In this document: positions 9,687-21,109 of the stretch, piece after piece
Layout of the letters: each line of letters begins with the position of its first letter
How positions within the stretch are numbered: position 1 is the stretch's first letter
Assembly: GCA_035711805.1 (NCBI GenBank)
Contig: DASTBV010000160.1
Span: 1 to 64,000 of the forward strand
Source of the DNA: Gp6-AA40 sp035711805
GTDB lineage: Bacteria; Acidobacteriota; Vicinamibacteria; Vicinamibacterales; UBA2999
DNA: 64,000 nt
Direction: 5' to 3'
The notes under the pieces: generated by a model
What the model was told of the DNA's origin: nothing
The model's database searches: none
What the model saw: the letters and a program-made list of their open reading frames with translations, nothing else
Position numbers and translations under genes: made by a program

Positions 9687-9822
9687 GGTTGCCTGGGTAG
9701 CCTGGGTTGCCCTGGGTAGGAGCAACGGCGGTTTAGACGTAGCTGATCAGGCGCTGGCCGGTCGTTTAACCCAGGCAACTCAGGCCACCCAGGCAACCCA
9801 GGCCACCCAACCGCGCCATGGA
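9687..9822. repeat. Inverted nonamer-repeat array, copy 2
   Basis: Upstream of the OmpH-like gene, CCTGGGTWG units (about 9688-9719) face inverted CWACCCAGG-like units (about 9770-9819) across a roughly 50-bp spacer. It shares the unit sequence and layout with 5881-6020 and 22703-22823. The region lies between divergent genes, so any promoters must be within or beside it. Confidence 0.8.
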
Positions 9823-9906
9823 CTTGTCACACCTTCGCCCCACGGGTGCCACATCACCGATCGTCCAATGAATCAATCGCCCCACAGAGGGCCGGAGGTA
9901 ACCCAG

Positions 9907-10377
9907 ATGAATCATCTTCGTGTGTACGCACTCATCGCCGTGCTCGGCGTTCTTACTGCCGGCGTCGCATTCGCACAAGATCAGGGCGCAGGCGGAGGCC
10001 GACGTGGCAGGGAACAGGCGCGCGCCGGAGTCGGCGGCCGCGGCGGCGCAGGGCTGGCCCTTCGCGGCGTGACGCTGACCGACGCGCAGCAGCAGCAAGT
10101 TCGCGTGTTGACGGAACAGCACCGCGAGCAGAATCGCGCGTCAGCGGAAAGGCTGCGGGTGGCCCTGGATGCGCAACGGCAGGCCGCGGACGCCAATCCG
10201 GTGAACGAGCAGGCGATCCGCATTGCCGCCCGCGAGGCGGCTGACGCGCAGGCCGAGGTTCTGATCGCGCAGGCGAAGCTGCGGGCGTCGGTGCTGGCGT
10301 TGCTGACGCCGGAGCAGCGGGCGCAGGCAGAGCAGGCCAGCTCGGAGCGGGGCGGACGTCGCGCCGTGCGGCCGTAG
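9907..10377 (+). CDS. Secreted Spy/CpxP-like Gln/Ala-rich protein
   Basis: The 156-aa product has a signal peptide ending in GVAFAQ, then a Gly/Arg-rich linker. A helical, Gln- and Arg-rich domain follows, containing LTDAQQQQVRVLTEQHREQN and near the end LLTPEQRAQAEQ. These are the spaced LTxxQ-like motifs of the Spy/CpxP periplasmic chaperone family. The ATG at 9907 is preferred over an upstream ATG at 9868 because GGAGGTAACCC precedes it. It is followed by a MarR-type regulator about 100 bp downstream on the same strand. Assignment is by motif resemblance; a role in envelope stress is inferred. Confidence 0.72.
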   Translation: MNHLRVYALIAVLGVLTAGVAFAQDQGAGGGRRGREQARAGVGGRGGAGLALRGVTLTDAQQQQVRVLTEQHREQNRASAERLRVALDAQRQAADANPVNEQAIRIAAREAADAQAEVLIAQAKLRASVLALLTPEQRAQAEQASSERGGRRAVRP

Positions 10378-10378
10378 T

Positions 10379-10452
10379 GCGGACCCGGGACGAAGGACGG
10401 ACCCGGGACCCGGGACGGACCAAGCACTAAGACCCAAGGACAAAGGACCAGT
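10379..10452. repeat. Degenerate GGACCCGGGAC tandem repeat
   Basis: Between the Spy-like gene and marR, the motif GGACCCGGGAC and its shorter variants recur about four times (GGACCCGGGACGA, GGACCCGGGACCC, GGGACGGACC). They grade into AGGACAAAGGACC. It looks like a third class of short intergenic tandem repeat in this window. Confidence 0.6.
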
Positions 10453-10479
10453 CAGACGGCTCTGGTACGCTAGCGGTCC

Positions 10480-10920
10480 ATGACGCAAGCGACGCCGGAT
10501 CCGGTGCTGGAATTCATACGGCGGATGTGGGCCGTCGATCATGAATTACAGCGCGTCTCGAAACGCATGGTGAGCCGCATCGGACTCACGGCGCCGCAGC
10601 GGCTGGCGGTGCGATTCATCGGCCTGCATGAGGGGCTGACACTTGGCGGTTTGGCCGAGCTCCTGCACCTGCACGCCGGCACCGTGACCGGCATCGTGCG
10701 GCGCCTCGAGTCGCTCGGCCTCGTCGTGCAGACGCGAAGCGCCGAGGACAGCCGCCGGCGGCACCTGACGCTGACGGCGAAGGGTCAGCGCGTCAACCGC
10801 CAGCGCAAAGGAACGGTGGAGGCGGCCGTCCGCCGCGTCGCGGAAAACACCACCGCCGCCGAGCTGGCGACGGCGGCGCGTGTCCTGGACGAGGAGGGGC
10901 AGCAGGTTATTCGACCGTAA
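10480..10920 (+). CDS. MarR-family transcriptional regulator
   Basis: The 146-aa protein matches MarR size and order. It has an N-terminal dimerisation helix, a winged helix-turn-helix with TLGGLAELLHLHAGTVTGIVRRLE as the recognition region (about residues 50-72), and the wing with the conserved DxRRxxL-type signature EDSRRRHLTLTAKG (about residues 87-100). Such proteins usually repress neighbouring genes and respond to small molecules or stress. It lies downstream of the Spy-like gene and converges on the DegP-type protease, with the two coding ends overlapping by 14 bp. Its ligand and operator are not visible. Confidence 0.93.
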   Translation: MTQATPDPVLEFIRRMWAVDHELQRVSKRMVSRIGLTAPQRLAVRFIGLHEGLTLGGLAELLHLHAGTVTGIVRRLESLGLVVQTRSAEDSRRRHLTLTAKGQRVNRQRKGTVEAAVRRVAENTTAAELATAARVLDEEGQQVIRP

Positions 10921-12334
10921 ACGCCAGGAACAGCAGCTCGCCGCGACGTTCGAGGTGGAGCACGACGGCATCGCCGGACTTCAACTGATCGAGCGCGGTG
11001 CGCAGTTCGGCGACGGTGGCGACCGGTTTCCTGTTCACGGCATAGACGACATCGCCGGCCGCGAGCCCGCCCTCGCGCGCGTCGATTCCGCGCGCAGCCG
11101 TCGAGGCGACCACGACGCCGCTCTTCACCCGCAGCACCGGAAGCATTGTCGCGATTCGCGGATCGAGGTCCACGCCGAGGATGCCCAGCCGCGGGACCAG
11201 GTTCTGTCGCGGATCGGCCGACTGAAGGCTGGAGAACGGGTCATGCCGCTCCGTCATCGCGACGGCGACCTTCAGCGTCTGGCCGTCGCGGAGCACGTCG
11301 AGCGCGATGACGTCGCCGATGAGACGGCGATACAGATTGACGTGGAGCTGCCGGCCGTTCTCCATCGCCTTGCCATCGAGCGCGAGCACGATGTCGCCGG
11401 GACGGATGCCTGCCTGCGCCGCGGGGCTGCCGGGGATCACGTCAGCGAGGATCACGCCGGAATTCCGCGGCAGCAGCAGTCCGGTCGCGAGCTCCGGTGT
11501 GATCGTTTGCGCGCGGATGCCGATCTCGCCGCGGCGAACGCGGCCGAACTTCCGGATCTGATCGTACACGGCGCGAACGATGTTGCTGGGCGCGGCGAAG
11601 CTCAACCCGTCGTTCCCGCCCGTCTGGCTGACGATCAGCGTGTTGATGCCGACCAGCCGCCCGCGAACGTCCACCAGCGGGCCGCCGCTGCTCCCCGGGT
11701 TGATGGACGCGTCGGTCTGCACGTAGATCATCGGCGACTCGGGTTCCAGCTGCCGCGCCACCGAGCTGATCACGCCCAGGGAAACAGAGTTGTTCAAGCC
11801 GAGAGGGCTGCCGAAGGCGAGCACCAGTTGTCCCGCGCTCAGCTCGTCGGAGTCCCCGAACGTGAGCGTCGGCAGATTGCGTTCCTCGATCTTGACGACG
11901 GCGAGGTCGGTCTCGACGTCGACGCCGACGATCTGACCGGTCACGCTGCGGCCGCGTGTTCGTAGAATCGAGCGGCCATCCGCTGGCACGGACAGCTCCA
12001 CCCGCACCCGCTGCGCGCCGCGGACGACGTGGGCGTTGGTGATGATGTAGCCGTCGGCGTCGACAATCACGCCGGAGCCGGAGGCCCGTTGCGTCGAGAC
12101 CAGGTCCGCGCTCCGCGCCACCACGCCGTCCCCGGGCGCGTACGACGTGGCAAAGATTTCAACGACCGCCGGGGTGACCACCCGCGTCGTTGCCGCCAGC
12201 GTCTGACTCAGGTCGCGGTCGGTTGCGGCCGCGGTCCTGGGTACGGGTTGGGCGGTGACCGGCGCCGCAGTCACCAGCAGAAGCGTAATTCCTGCCGCCG
12301 AGGGAACCATTCGGCGTCGTCGTCGCAATACCAC
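10907..12334 (-). CDS. DegP/HtrA-type serine protease with two PDZ domains
   Basis: The S1C catalytic triad is complete: His in TNAHVVRG, Asp in ETDLAVVKI and Ser in NPGSSGGPL. Two PDZ domains follow (SGVILADVIPGSPAAQAGI and SGVVVASTAARGIDAREGG). A signal peptide ending in VTAQPV sends it to the periplasm, where this family degrades misfolded proteins. The chosen start is GTG at 12334 with GGGAG a few bases upstream; an ATG at 12310 is also possible. The longer open frame to 12619 runs through the heptad repeat and into the next gene and is not credible. Its 3' end overlaps marR by 14 bp in convergent orientation. Confidence 0.93.
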   Translation of the reverse strand: MVLRRRRRMVPSAAGITLLLVTAAPVTAQPVPRTAAATDRDLSQTLAATTRVVTPAVVEIFATSYAPGDGVVARSADLVSTQRASGSGVIVDADGYIITNAHVVRGAQRVRVELSVPADGRSILRTRGRSVTGQIVGVDVETDLAVVKIEERNLPTLTFGDSDELSAGQLVLAFGSPLGLNNSVSLGVISSVARQLEPESPMIYVQTDASINPGSSGGPLVDVRGRLVGINTLIVSQTGGNDGLSFAAPSNIVRAVYDQIRKFGRVRRGEIGIRAQTITPELATGLLLPRNSGVILADVIPGSPAAQAGIRPGDIVLALDGKAMENGRQLHVNLYRRLIGDVIALDVLRDGQTLKVAVAMTERHDPFSSLQSADPRQNLVPRLGILGVDLDPRIATMLPVLRVKSGVVVASTAARGIDAREGGLAAGDVVYAVNRKPVATVAELRTALDQLKSGDAVVLHLERRGELLFLAFTVE

Positions 12335-12398
12335 TGAGATCTCCCTGTCGCCCCGGATATTACGGGAAGTTCCGGCTGTTCGGCACCTGAGTAGTCCC

Positions 12399-12447
12399 CA
12401 ATCCCTGATCCCTGATCCCTGATCCCTGCTCCCTGATCCCTGATCCC
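12399..12447 (+). repeat. Heptanucleotide array (TGATCCC), locus A
   Basis: Seven contiguous 7-bp units are present: CAATCCC, three TGATCCC, one TGCTCCC and two TGATCCC. They lie between the start of the DegP-type gene and the stop of the DinB-like gene, both on the minus strand. It is one of six loci with this unit in the window. Confidence 0.93.
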
Positions 12448-12464
12448 TGCAGGACGCAGCCTCC

Positions 12465-12916
12465 CTATGCGCCAAACTGGCGCAAGTGATGATCGGTATG
12501 GAGGTAGGCCCAGCGCAGCCACTCTTTCCGCGACATCCGTCCGAAGATCGGATGCGTCGGGCACATCGCCTGCTGGTCCTCGACAAACCGTCGCAGCCGC
12601 GTGTCCAGTTCGCGCACATCGCTGACGAACTCCTGCGGCTTCGTTCCGCCGATTTCCTGATCGATCTCCGCCACCGTCCGGATCCCCGACGGCCATCGCA
12701 GCGGCAGGTAGAGCGCGATCCACTTGACGATCGTTCGCTTCAGCGGGCCGCTCACGGCGCCGGCGGTCTTCTGATCCGCCGCGACGAGCATCGCGTCGCC
12801 GAGGTGACAGATCATCTGGTGGGCCGACATGCGACCCCAGCGCGCGGCACTGCCGGGCCGTAGGGTCTGCAGGCGGCGCCGGAGATCGGCCAGATCGCCG
12901 GGACGCGCCAGCGTCC

Positions 12917-12920
<4 letters not shown>
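12465..12920 (-). CDS. DUF1569/DinB-like protein
   Basis: The 151-aa protein resembles the DUF1569 branch of DinB-like four-helix proteins. It has SAHQMICHLGDAM near residue 32, a central segment LYLPLRWPSGIRT, and a C-terminal LRWAYLHTDHHLRQFG that carries the conserved His pair for a metal site. Biochemical function for the branch is not established. The start codon overlaps the stop of the upstream kinase gene (ATGA), so it is translated together with the kinase. That pairing suggests it acts in the same process. Confidence 0.82.
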
Positions 12921-15304
<2,384 letters not shown>

Positions 15305-15339
15305 CGAAAGCTCATCATACCGGTAGTGCCCGGGAGTGG

Positions 15340-15421
15340 CTGCCGCCTTTAGGCGGAAGTCACGCCAGGCCCTGGCGCGCCGTGTGCACCTGCCACGTAG
15401 TGTCCGCCTTCAGGCGGACCT
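15340..15421. repeat. Short intergenic palindromes (CCGCC-TTAGGCGG family)
   Basis: Between divergent genes are three palindromes: CCGCCTTTAGGCGG at 15343-15356, CGCCAGGCCCTGGCG just after, and GTCCGCCTTCAGGCGGAC at 15402-15419. The last is preceded by TAGT, as in the copies at 43408-43502. They sit a few bases upstream of the sugar dehydrogenase start. Confidence 0.8.
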
Positions 15422-15424
15422 GAT

Positions 15425-16663
15425 ATGGCGACTGAACAGAAAATCGCGATTGTCGTCGCGACGGTTTTCCTTGTTGCCGCGAGCCGCGCGCAGCACCGGC
15501 AGACTTTCGCGCCGCACGAGCTGACGACCGGCGATGCACCTGCCCCTATCGAATGGCTGCCACCTGACCTTCCGCGTCGATCCGTTGAGCTCGAGTCGGC
15601 CGAAGAACGCAAACTCAAGGTGGTCGTCGTCGCGAAGCATCTGGAACAGCCCTGGTCGGTGGCGTTTCTACCAGATGGCTCGATGCTCGTCACCGAACGG
15701 GCCGGTCGCCTGCGTCTCGTGAAGGATGGAGAACTGGAGGGCGATCCTGTCGCCGGTGTTCCGAAGGTTCAGCGAGGCGGGCCGCGTGGACTGCAGGGGC
15801 TGATGGACGTGGCACTGCATCCGGCGTTCGAACGGAATCACTGGGTCTACCTCACGTACCACAAGCCCACCGCGAACGGCGAAGGCGCCACCACGCTCGC
15901 GCGCGGGACCTGGAACGGCACGGCGTTGACCGATGTGACGGACGTGTTCGAGTCTGGCGCGACCGGCACGGAAGCCTCGCGGCTCGTCTTCGGCCGCGAC
16001 GGCATGATCTACATGTCGGTCAGCGCCCCTGGATCGCCCGAGATCACCCGGTCGCAGGATCCTGGTGACTACGCCGGGAAGGTGGTGCGCCTGCGCGACG
16101 ACGGAGCGATACCCGGTGACAATCCGTTCGTTGGGCGGGCCGGCTACAAGCCCGCGATCTACACGCTCGGCCACCGCAACGGACACGGCCTCGCCGTGAA
16201 TCCCGAAACCGGCGACATCTGGGAAAGCGAGCAGGGACCGAGCGGCGGCGACGAGCTGAACGTGCTCCGCGCCGGACGGAACTACGGCTGGCCGCTCGTC
16301 AGCTTCGGCCGCGACTACTGGGGCAACCGCATTTCACCGCGCCCGTCGCGTGAAGGGATGGAAGATCCATCGGTCGTCTGGCTGCCGTCGATCGGCGCCA
16401 CCGGCATGACCTTCTACACCGGCCGCGAGTTTCCGCACTGGCGGCGCAACGTGTTCGTCGCCGGACTTCGCGAAGGCGGAATCCCGCGGACGGGCCAGCT
16501 GCAGCGGATCGTCTTCAACGATCGATGGGAGGAACTTCGGCGGGAGCCGCTGCTCGTCGAGTTGAAGCAGCGGCTCCGTGATGTGCGCCAGGGTCCCGAC
16601 GGTCTTCTCTACGTGCTGACCGCCGAGGACGATGGCGCACTGTTGAAGCTCGAACCGCGCTAG
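15425..16663 (+). CDS. PQQ-dependent aldose sugar dehydrogenase-like protein
   Basis: The 412-aa secreted protein matches the soluble PQQ glucose/sorbosone dehydrogenase (YliI/Asd) beta-propeller. Typical segments include LEQPWSVAFLPDGSMLVTERAGRLRL, LMDVALHPAFERNHWVYLTY, the ligand-rich GHRNGHGLAVNPETGDIWESEQG with downstream GGDELNVLRAGRNYGWP, and the C-terminal VRQGPDGLLYVLTAEDDGALLKLEP. It would oxidise aldoses in the periplasm with PQQ and Ca2+. A signal peptide (MATEQKIAIVVATVFLVAASRA) is present. No PQQ synthesis genes are in the window. Its stop overlaps the stop of the convergent receptor by 3 bp. Confidence 0.92.
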   Translation: MATEQKIAIVVATVFLVAASRAQHRQTFAPHELTTGDAPAPIEWLPPDLPRRSVELESAEERKLKVVVVAKHLEQPWSVAFLPDGSMLVTERAGRLRLVKDGELEGDPVAGVPKVQRGGPRGLQGLMDVALHPAFERNHWVYLTYHKPTANGEGATTLARGTWNGTALTDVTDVFESGATGTEASRLVFGRDGMIYMSVSAPGSPEITRSQDPGDYAGKVVRLRDDGAIPGDNPFVGRAGYKPAIYTLGHRNGHGLAVNPETGDIWESEQGPSGGDELNVLRAGRNYGWPLVSFGRDYWGNRISPRPSREGMEDPSVVWLPSIGATGMTFYTGREFPHWRRNVFVAGLREGGIPRTGQLQRIVFNDRWEELRREPLLVELKQRLRDVRQGPDGLLYVLTAEDDGALLKLEPR

Positions 16664-19600
16664 AAATCCACAGTCAGATTCCAGCGCACGAACCGCGGCG
16701 TGTAGATCGCCGTCGGGTTGTTCCACGTCCCTCCCAACGCCGTATTGTTGGCGCTGAACTGATACGTGTTCTCGTACGTCGTCGCGTAGTTCGTGTTGAG
16801 CAGGTTGCTGAGATCGACGCCGAGGTCCACGCGACGCCCGCCGAACCGGAAGATCTTCGCGAAGCGCATATCGATCTGCGTCCGCCGTTCGTCGGCGTAC
16901 AGCTGATGATTCGCGTCCAGAATATCGACGATCGTATTGCCGGTGGGCGCCGAGTTGGGGGGTAGCCGTCCGATGGCGTCGCGAATCATCGTGTTGGGTA
17001 TCGCCCAGTTGGCCACGCGTTCGAGCGGCGCCTGCGAGCGCACCGTGCCGCTGATCAGGACGTCGACTTTGGGGATCGTGTACGACGCCAGACCGCGCAC
17101 CGTCGTTTGGAACGGGTCTACGTTGCGACAGCTGCGCAAGTCCCTGATCAGGCCGCCACCGTCAATGTTCCGGGCGGTCTCGCACGTATCCATAACCGCG
17201 CGGCCGGTCTGCGTCCCGACCTGGAACGAGAACCCCTGGCGGAGACGTCCGTTCAACGTAACGTCAACGCCGTGCCAGTACTGCTCGCGCTCCGGCCCGA
17301 AGTCGGTTTCGAACGTGACGAGGTTCCGCACGCCGCGATCGGAAGCCGCCTGCGTCACCAGCTGCAGCGTGATCGGATAGCCGCCGCCGCCAGGCAGCCG
17401 CGGATCCACAGGAGTCGTGATCGTGAAGTCCTGGTAGTCCGTGGGACCGCGCAGCGTGTTGTCAGTCACTTTGGCGCCAAGGAACCAGCGGCGGTTGTAC
17501 GCAACCTCGACCGACATTCTCGGCAGGACCTCCTGCTGGAGCGTGATTCCCCACTGCCAGTCGCTCTGGCGGACGCCCCAACCGTGCAGCGTGTCCTGGT
17601 TCACCTGCGTGATGTTGCCCGAGACCGTCCCGAAGTTCAGCGAGTCGCCCGTCACCCCCAGGCACTCGCCGTTCTGGGCGAAGTTCATGATGTTGCAGTC
17701 AACGACCTTGTCGCCGTCCGAATCGGTCCAGTTACGCGTCCCTACGCGAACGATCCGCGCCGCCGGACTGTTGCTCGTGTACTCGCTGTCGTTGGTGGCC
17801 GAGTCGAGGTAATGGCCGAAGTTGAACTTCAGCGCCGTCCGGCCGTTGCCGAACAGGTCGTAGGCGACGCCGAGGCGCGGCGTGATGTCGTTGAACGCGT
17901 CCACACCCACGGTGCGCTCGAAGCTGATCGGCGCCGCGTTGAACGGCGAAACGAATGGCGTTCCGTTGTGGTCTGCCGGGGTGAAGCTCCAGGCGCGGTC
18001 GTAGCGGAGCGCACCCTGCAGCGTCAATCGGCCGCGCGTCCACTTGTCCTGTACGTAGATGGATGCCGTTGCCGTGCGGTCGGACTGATGCCACTCCGGG
18101 AGGCGCCAGGTGATCTGGTTCGGCTCGCCCCGGTTGAAGCGGTAGGCCAGCTGCTGCTCATTGACGAGGAACCAGTTCTTGACCCGGATGTACGAGCCCT
18201 GATAGCCGACCTTCATCTCATGCGAGCCCGTGACGTACGAGGCAGAGGCACGCCAGTTGTTCGGGTTGGCGTAATTCGGATTGGCCGTTGCTACCCCGCG
18301 ATAGACGAAGTTCGCGCGCGGCGCATACGGCAGCCCCGTCGATGCATTGATCAAGGTGGACTGCTCGGTCACCTGGATCATGTCCAGAATGCCATCCGGC
18401 GCTGGCCGGCCGGTCGTTCCGCCACGGAACATGAAGCGGGTGAAGCCCGCCTCGAGCAGGAGCTTGTTCGTCATCGGCGCCGTCCATATCGCCTGGTTGA
18501 CGTGATACGGAAGGTTCCCGAAGTAGCTCGGATTGGCCTCGGGTGAGGGAGCCGTCGAGCCCGCCCCCAGCCCAACCCAATCGTCGCCGCGCTTGTTGCA
18601 GCCGACGTCGCTGTCGAGCCGCAACGACGATCCCTCGCAGCGGCGTTGGTACTCCTGGTTGTACGCAACGCGATGCTTGGCCGACACCTGCATCGTGATT
18701 CTGCCGATGTACGACTGCCGCCCCTGCAGCGTCCGCGCCGTGACCGTCGGGTCGGCAACCCAGTCCCACCGCGCGGCGTTGAAGGCGTTCACGTTGTAGA
18801 CGACCCCCGGCACGGCCGCCGCGGTTTCCAGGCTGCGGTAGCTGCCGAAGAACCAGAGCCGATCGCGCAGGATCGGGCCGCCGTAGGAAACGCTTGCGTC
18901 ATAGGCGTTGATGATGCCCGGCGTTTCCGAGAGATTCGGTCCCGGCGACGGCGCCCTCAGCTCCGCATTCAGGTTGTCGCCGCGCGACCAGTCGCCGGCG
19001 TTGTTGACGAATGCCTGCCCGCGAAACGAGTTGCCGCCGGACCGCGGCACCAGGTTCATCATCGGCCCGCCGATGTCGGATTCGCCGAGGCCGCCCGCCA
19101 CGGTCACCGAGATTTCGTCGGTGTTGATCGAGTCGAGGATATAGGTCGATACGCCGCCGCCGTTGAATGGCGCGGCGATCGTCATGCCGTTGATCGCCAT
19201 GCGCCCTTCGTTGATCGGCCCGCCGCGCGCGGCGAAGAACGTCATCGTCGGCGACAGCGCCAGCGCGCCATCATTCACGACGAGGCCAGGAACCGCGTTG
19301 AGCAATGTGCCGACGGTGCGGAGACCGGGCATCGTTTGGATCACCTCGGCGCTGAGCACCGTTTCGCGCTGCGCCGTCTGCACGTCGACCACCGGTGTTT
19401 CACCCGTGACGGTGATCGTCTCGGTGAGGGTGCCGACTCGCAGGTCGACGGGAATCGTCAGCGTCGCGGTGCCGCTGAGCTCGATGCCCGTCCGCGTGAC
19501 CGTGGTGAAACCGGACAGCCTGAACGTCAGCGAGTAGGTGCCGGGGTTCAGGCCTGGAATGCGGTACTGGCCCGCCGTGTCGGTGACGGCAGCGCGGACC

Positions 19601-19761
19601 TTTTCGATCAAGGCGGGACTGGACGCTTCAACCGTGACGCCTGGCAGGACGGAGCCAGACTGGTCCCGGACGGTGCCGGTGAGGGTTCCTTGCGCAGCGG
19701 CAAGGGAGGGCAGCAGGACGACCGCCGTGACGATCACGACGACCTTTATCACTCCACGCAT
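16660..19761 (-). CDS. TonB-dependent receptor, Oar-like
   Basis: The 1033-aa protein has a signal peptide ending in SLAAAQ and a carboxypeptidase-regulatory-like domain (about residues 25-105: GTLTGTVRDQSGSVLPGVTVEA). The plug contains ETITVTGETPVVDVQ and LLNAVPGLVV. The large barrel ends in FVRWNLTVDF, with the C-terminal aromatic residue needed for outer-membrane insertion. This copy is complete and shows the full layout of the edge-truncated paralogue at 1-3128. Substrate is not predictable; in Acidobacteriota such receptors are numerous and often linked to glycan or peptide uptake. It lies convergent to the sugar dehydrogenase. Confidence 0.95.
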   Translation of the reverse strand: MRGVIKVVVIVTAVVLLPSLAAAQGTLTGTVRDQSGSVLPGVTVEASSPALIEKVRAAVTDTAGQYRIPGLNPGTYSLTFRLSGFTTVTRTGIELSGTATLTIPVDLRVGTLTETITVTGETPVVDVQTAQRETVLSAEVIQTMPGLRTVGTLLNAVPGLVVNDGALALSPTMTFFAARGGPINEGRMAINGMTIAAPFNGGGVSTYILDSINTDEISVTVAGGLGESDIGGPMMNLVPRSGGNSFRGQAFVNNAGDWSRGDNLNAELRAPSPGPNLSETPGIINAYDASVSYGGPILRDRLWFFGSYRSLETAAAVPGVVYNVNAFNAARWDWVADPTVTARTLQGRQSYIGRITMQVSAKHRVAYNQEYQRRCEGSSLRLDSDVGCNKRGDDWVGLGAGSTAPSPEANPSYFGNLPYHVNQAIWTAPMTNKLLLEAGFTRFMFRGGTTGRPAPDGILDMIQVTEQSTLINASTGLPYAPRANFVYRGVATANPNYANPNNWRASASYVTGSHEMKVGYQGSYIRVKNWFLVNEQQLAYRFNRGEPNQITWRLPEWHQSDRTATASIYVQDKWTRGRLTLQGALRYDRAWSFTPADHNGTPFVSPFNAAPISFERTVGVDAFNDITPRLGVAYDLFGNGRTALKFNFGHYLDSATNDSEYTSNSPAARIVRVGTRNWTDSDGDKVVDCNIMNFAQNGECLGVTGDSLNFGTVSGNITQVNQDTLHGWGVRQSDWQWGITLQQEVLPRMSVEVAYNRRWFLGAKVTDNTLRGPTDYQDFTITTPVDPRLPGGGGYPITLQLVTQAASDRGVRNLVTFETDFGPEREQYWHGVDVTLNGRLRQGFSFQVGTQTGRAVMDTCETARNIDGGGLIRDLRSCRNVDPFQTTVRGLASYTIPKVDVLISGTVRSQAPLERVANWAIPNTMIRDAIGRLPPNSAPTGNTIVDILDANHQLYADERRTQIDMRFAKIFRFGGRRVDLGVDLSNLLNTNYATTYENTYQFSANNTALGGTWNNPTAIYTPRFVRWNLTVDF

Positions 19762-19898
19762 CGCGGTTCTCCTTCGTTGAAAACGACCTGGCTCGAGGAT
19801 GACGGCGTGGGTCTACCCGAAATGAATTGTCGGGATTCAACGTCTTCTCACCGGGTTTGTCAACAGAAGGCTGGCAGATCGGTTGCACGACGAACCAT

Positions 19899-19982
19899 GG
19901 CACCGCTGAAGCGGTGCCCTGCGTTGCGTTTACGCAGGGCACCCCTTCAATGCTACGTAGGGCACTCCTTTAGGGGGGCCTC
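19899..19982. repeat. Cluster of intergenic palindromes (GTAGGGCAC..AGGGG family)
   Basis: GGCACCGC (19899-19906) pairs with GCGGTGCC (19911-19918). GGTGCCCTGCGT (19913-19924) pairs perfectly with ACGCAGGGCACC (19932-19943), so the two stems are alternative folds. Then comes GTAGGGCACTCCTTTAGGGG. Related sequence occurs at 46574-46616. It is placed between the divergent receptor and BrkB-like genes. Confidence 0.75.
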
Positions 19983-20001
19983 GAGGCCATCGGAGGGGCG
20001 A

Positions 20002-21075
20002 ATGCTGTGGTACTTCGAGAGCACGCTGAGCTGGAAAGAGCTGCTGCGGCGCACCTACAAGGAAACCGTCGCCGATAACGGCCTTGGGCTGGCGGCGCAG
20101 CTCGCGTACTACTTCCTTCTGGCGCTGTTTCCCACCGTGCTCTGCGTCATCGCGCTCGCCAGCTTCCTTCCGCTGCAGAACTTCACCGATGAGGTGACGT
20201 CTCTGTTCGGGCGAATCGCCCCGCCGGAAATGGTCACACTCATCCGCGAGCAGATGGCGCGCCTCGCCAACGGCAACGACGGCGGGATCTTCAGCATCGG
20301 CCTCGCCGGCGCCCTCTGGAGCAGCTCCGCCGCGATGGTGGCGATGATCGACGCCATGAACCGCGCCTACGACATCGACGAGTCGCGCCCGTGGTGGAAA
20401 GTGCGCATCACCGCCGTTCTCCTCACCGTTGGCCTCGCGGTTTTCGTTGTGCTGTCGGCCGGGCTGATCGTCGCCGGCCCCCAGGTCGCCGACCTGCTTG
20501 CCGGCTCCTTCGGGTTCGGGGCCCTTTTCACGACGACGTGGAAGATCCTGCAGTGGCCGATCGCGTTCGCCCTGGTCACCACGGGAATCGCGCTCGTCTA
20601 TTACTACGCGCCGGATGCGGAGCAGGACTTCACCTGGATCACGCCCGGGTCGGTGCTTGCCGCAACGCTCTGGGTGATCGCGTCCCTGGGGTTCCGCTTC
20701 TATGTCGTCAGCTTCGGGAACTACGAGGCGACATACGGGACCGTGACCGGCGTCATCCTGTTGATGCTGTGGTTCTACATCTCGGGGTTGATGCTGATCA
20801 TCGGCGCCGAGGCCGCGGCCGAAATCGAGCATGCGTCGCCATGGGGCAAGGCACCAGGCGAGAAGGTTCCGGGCGAGAGAAGGAAGATCGGTGCCGCCGC
20901 CGGCCGGGCGTTCCGCGAGCGAAAACCGGTGACCGCGCCCGCGATGGAGACCGCGCCCGTCGCGCTGCCGGTGTTCCGCGAGGTGGCGCCGGCGCGGGGC
21001 GGACTTTCATGGTTCGAGCGAGTCGCGGGCGCCGTCCTCGTTCTGCTGATGTGGCGAAAACGCGCGCGGTCATAA
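20002..21075 (+). CDS. YihY/BrkB-family inner membrane protein
   Basis: The 357-aa protein has the six-helix layout of the YihY/BrkB family. It starts with FKET-type region LLRRTYKETVADNGLGLAAQLAYYFLLALFP, then FSIGLAGALWSSSAAMVAMIDAMNRAYDI, four more membrane segments, and IIGAEAAAEIEHA. Family members were once misannotated as RNase BN; their transport or other role is unsettled. The tail (about residues 285-357) is basic and Pro/Ala-rich with a final hydrophobic segment (AGAVLVLLMW). The ATG at 20002 has GGAGGGG four bases upstream, so the much longer open frame to its left is not used. Confidence 0.92.
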   Translation: MLWYFESTLSWKELLRRTYKETVADNGLGLAAQLAYYFLLALFPTVLCVIALASFLPLQNFTDEVTSLFGRIAPPEMVTLIREQMARLANGNDGGIFSIGLAGALWSSSAAMVAMIDAMNRAYDIDESRPWWKVRITAVLLTVGLAVFVVLSAGLIVAGPQVADLLAGSFGFGALFTTTWKILQWPIAFALVTTGIALVYYYAPDAEQDFTWITPGSVLAATLWVIASLGFRFYVVSFGNYEATYGTVTGVILLMLWFYISGLMLIIGAEAAAEIEHASPWGKAPGEKVPGERRKIGAAAGRAFRERKPVTAPAMETAPVALPVFREVAPARGGLSWFERVAGAVLVLLMWRKRARS

Positions 21076-21109
21076 CCGAAATAGCCACGAAGGGCGCGAA
21101 GGATCTGTT

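Noticed and set aside
12335..12619. N-terminal extension of the DegP-type protease
   Set aside because: It runs through the heptad array and into the neighbouring gene; GTG 12334 has a ribosome site and starts a signal peptide.
18646..20001. N-terminal extension of the BrkB-like protein
   Set aside because: It is antisense to the second receptor; ATG 20002 has a good ribosome site.
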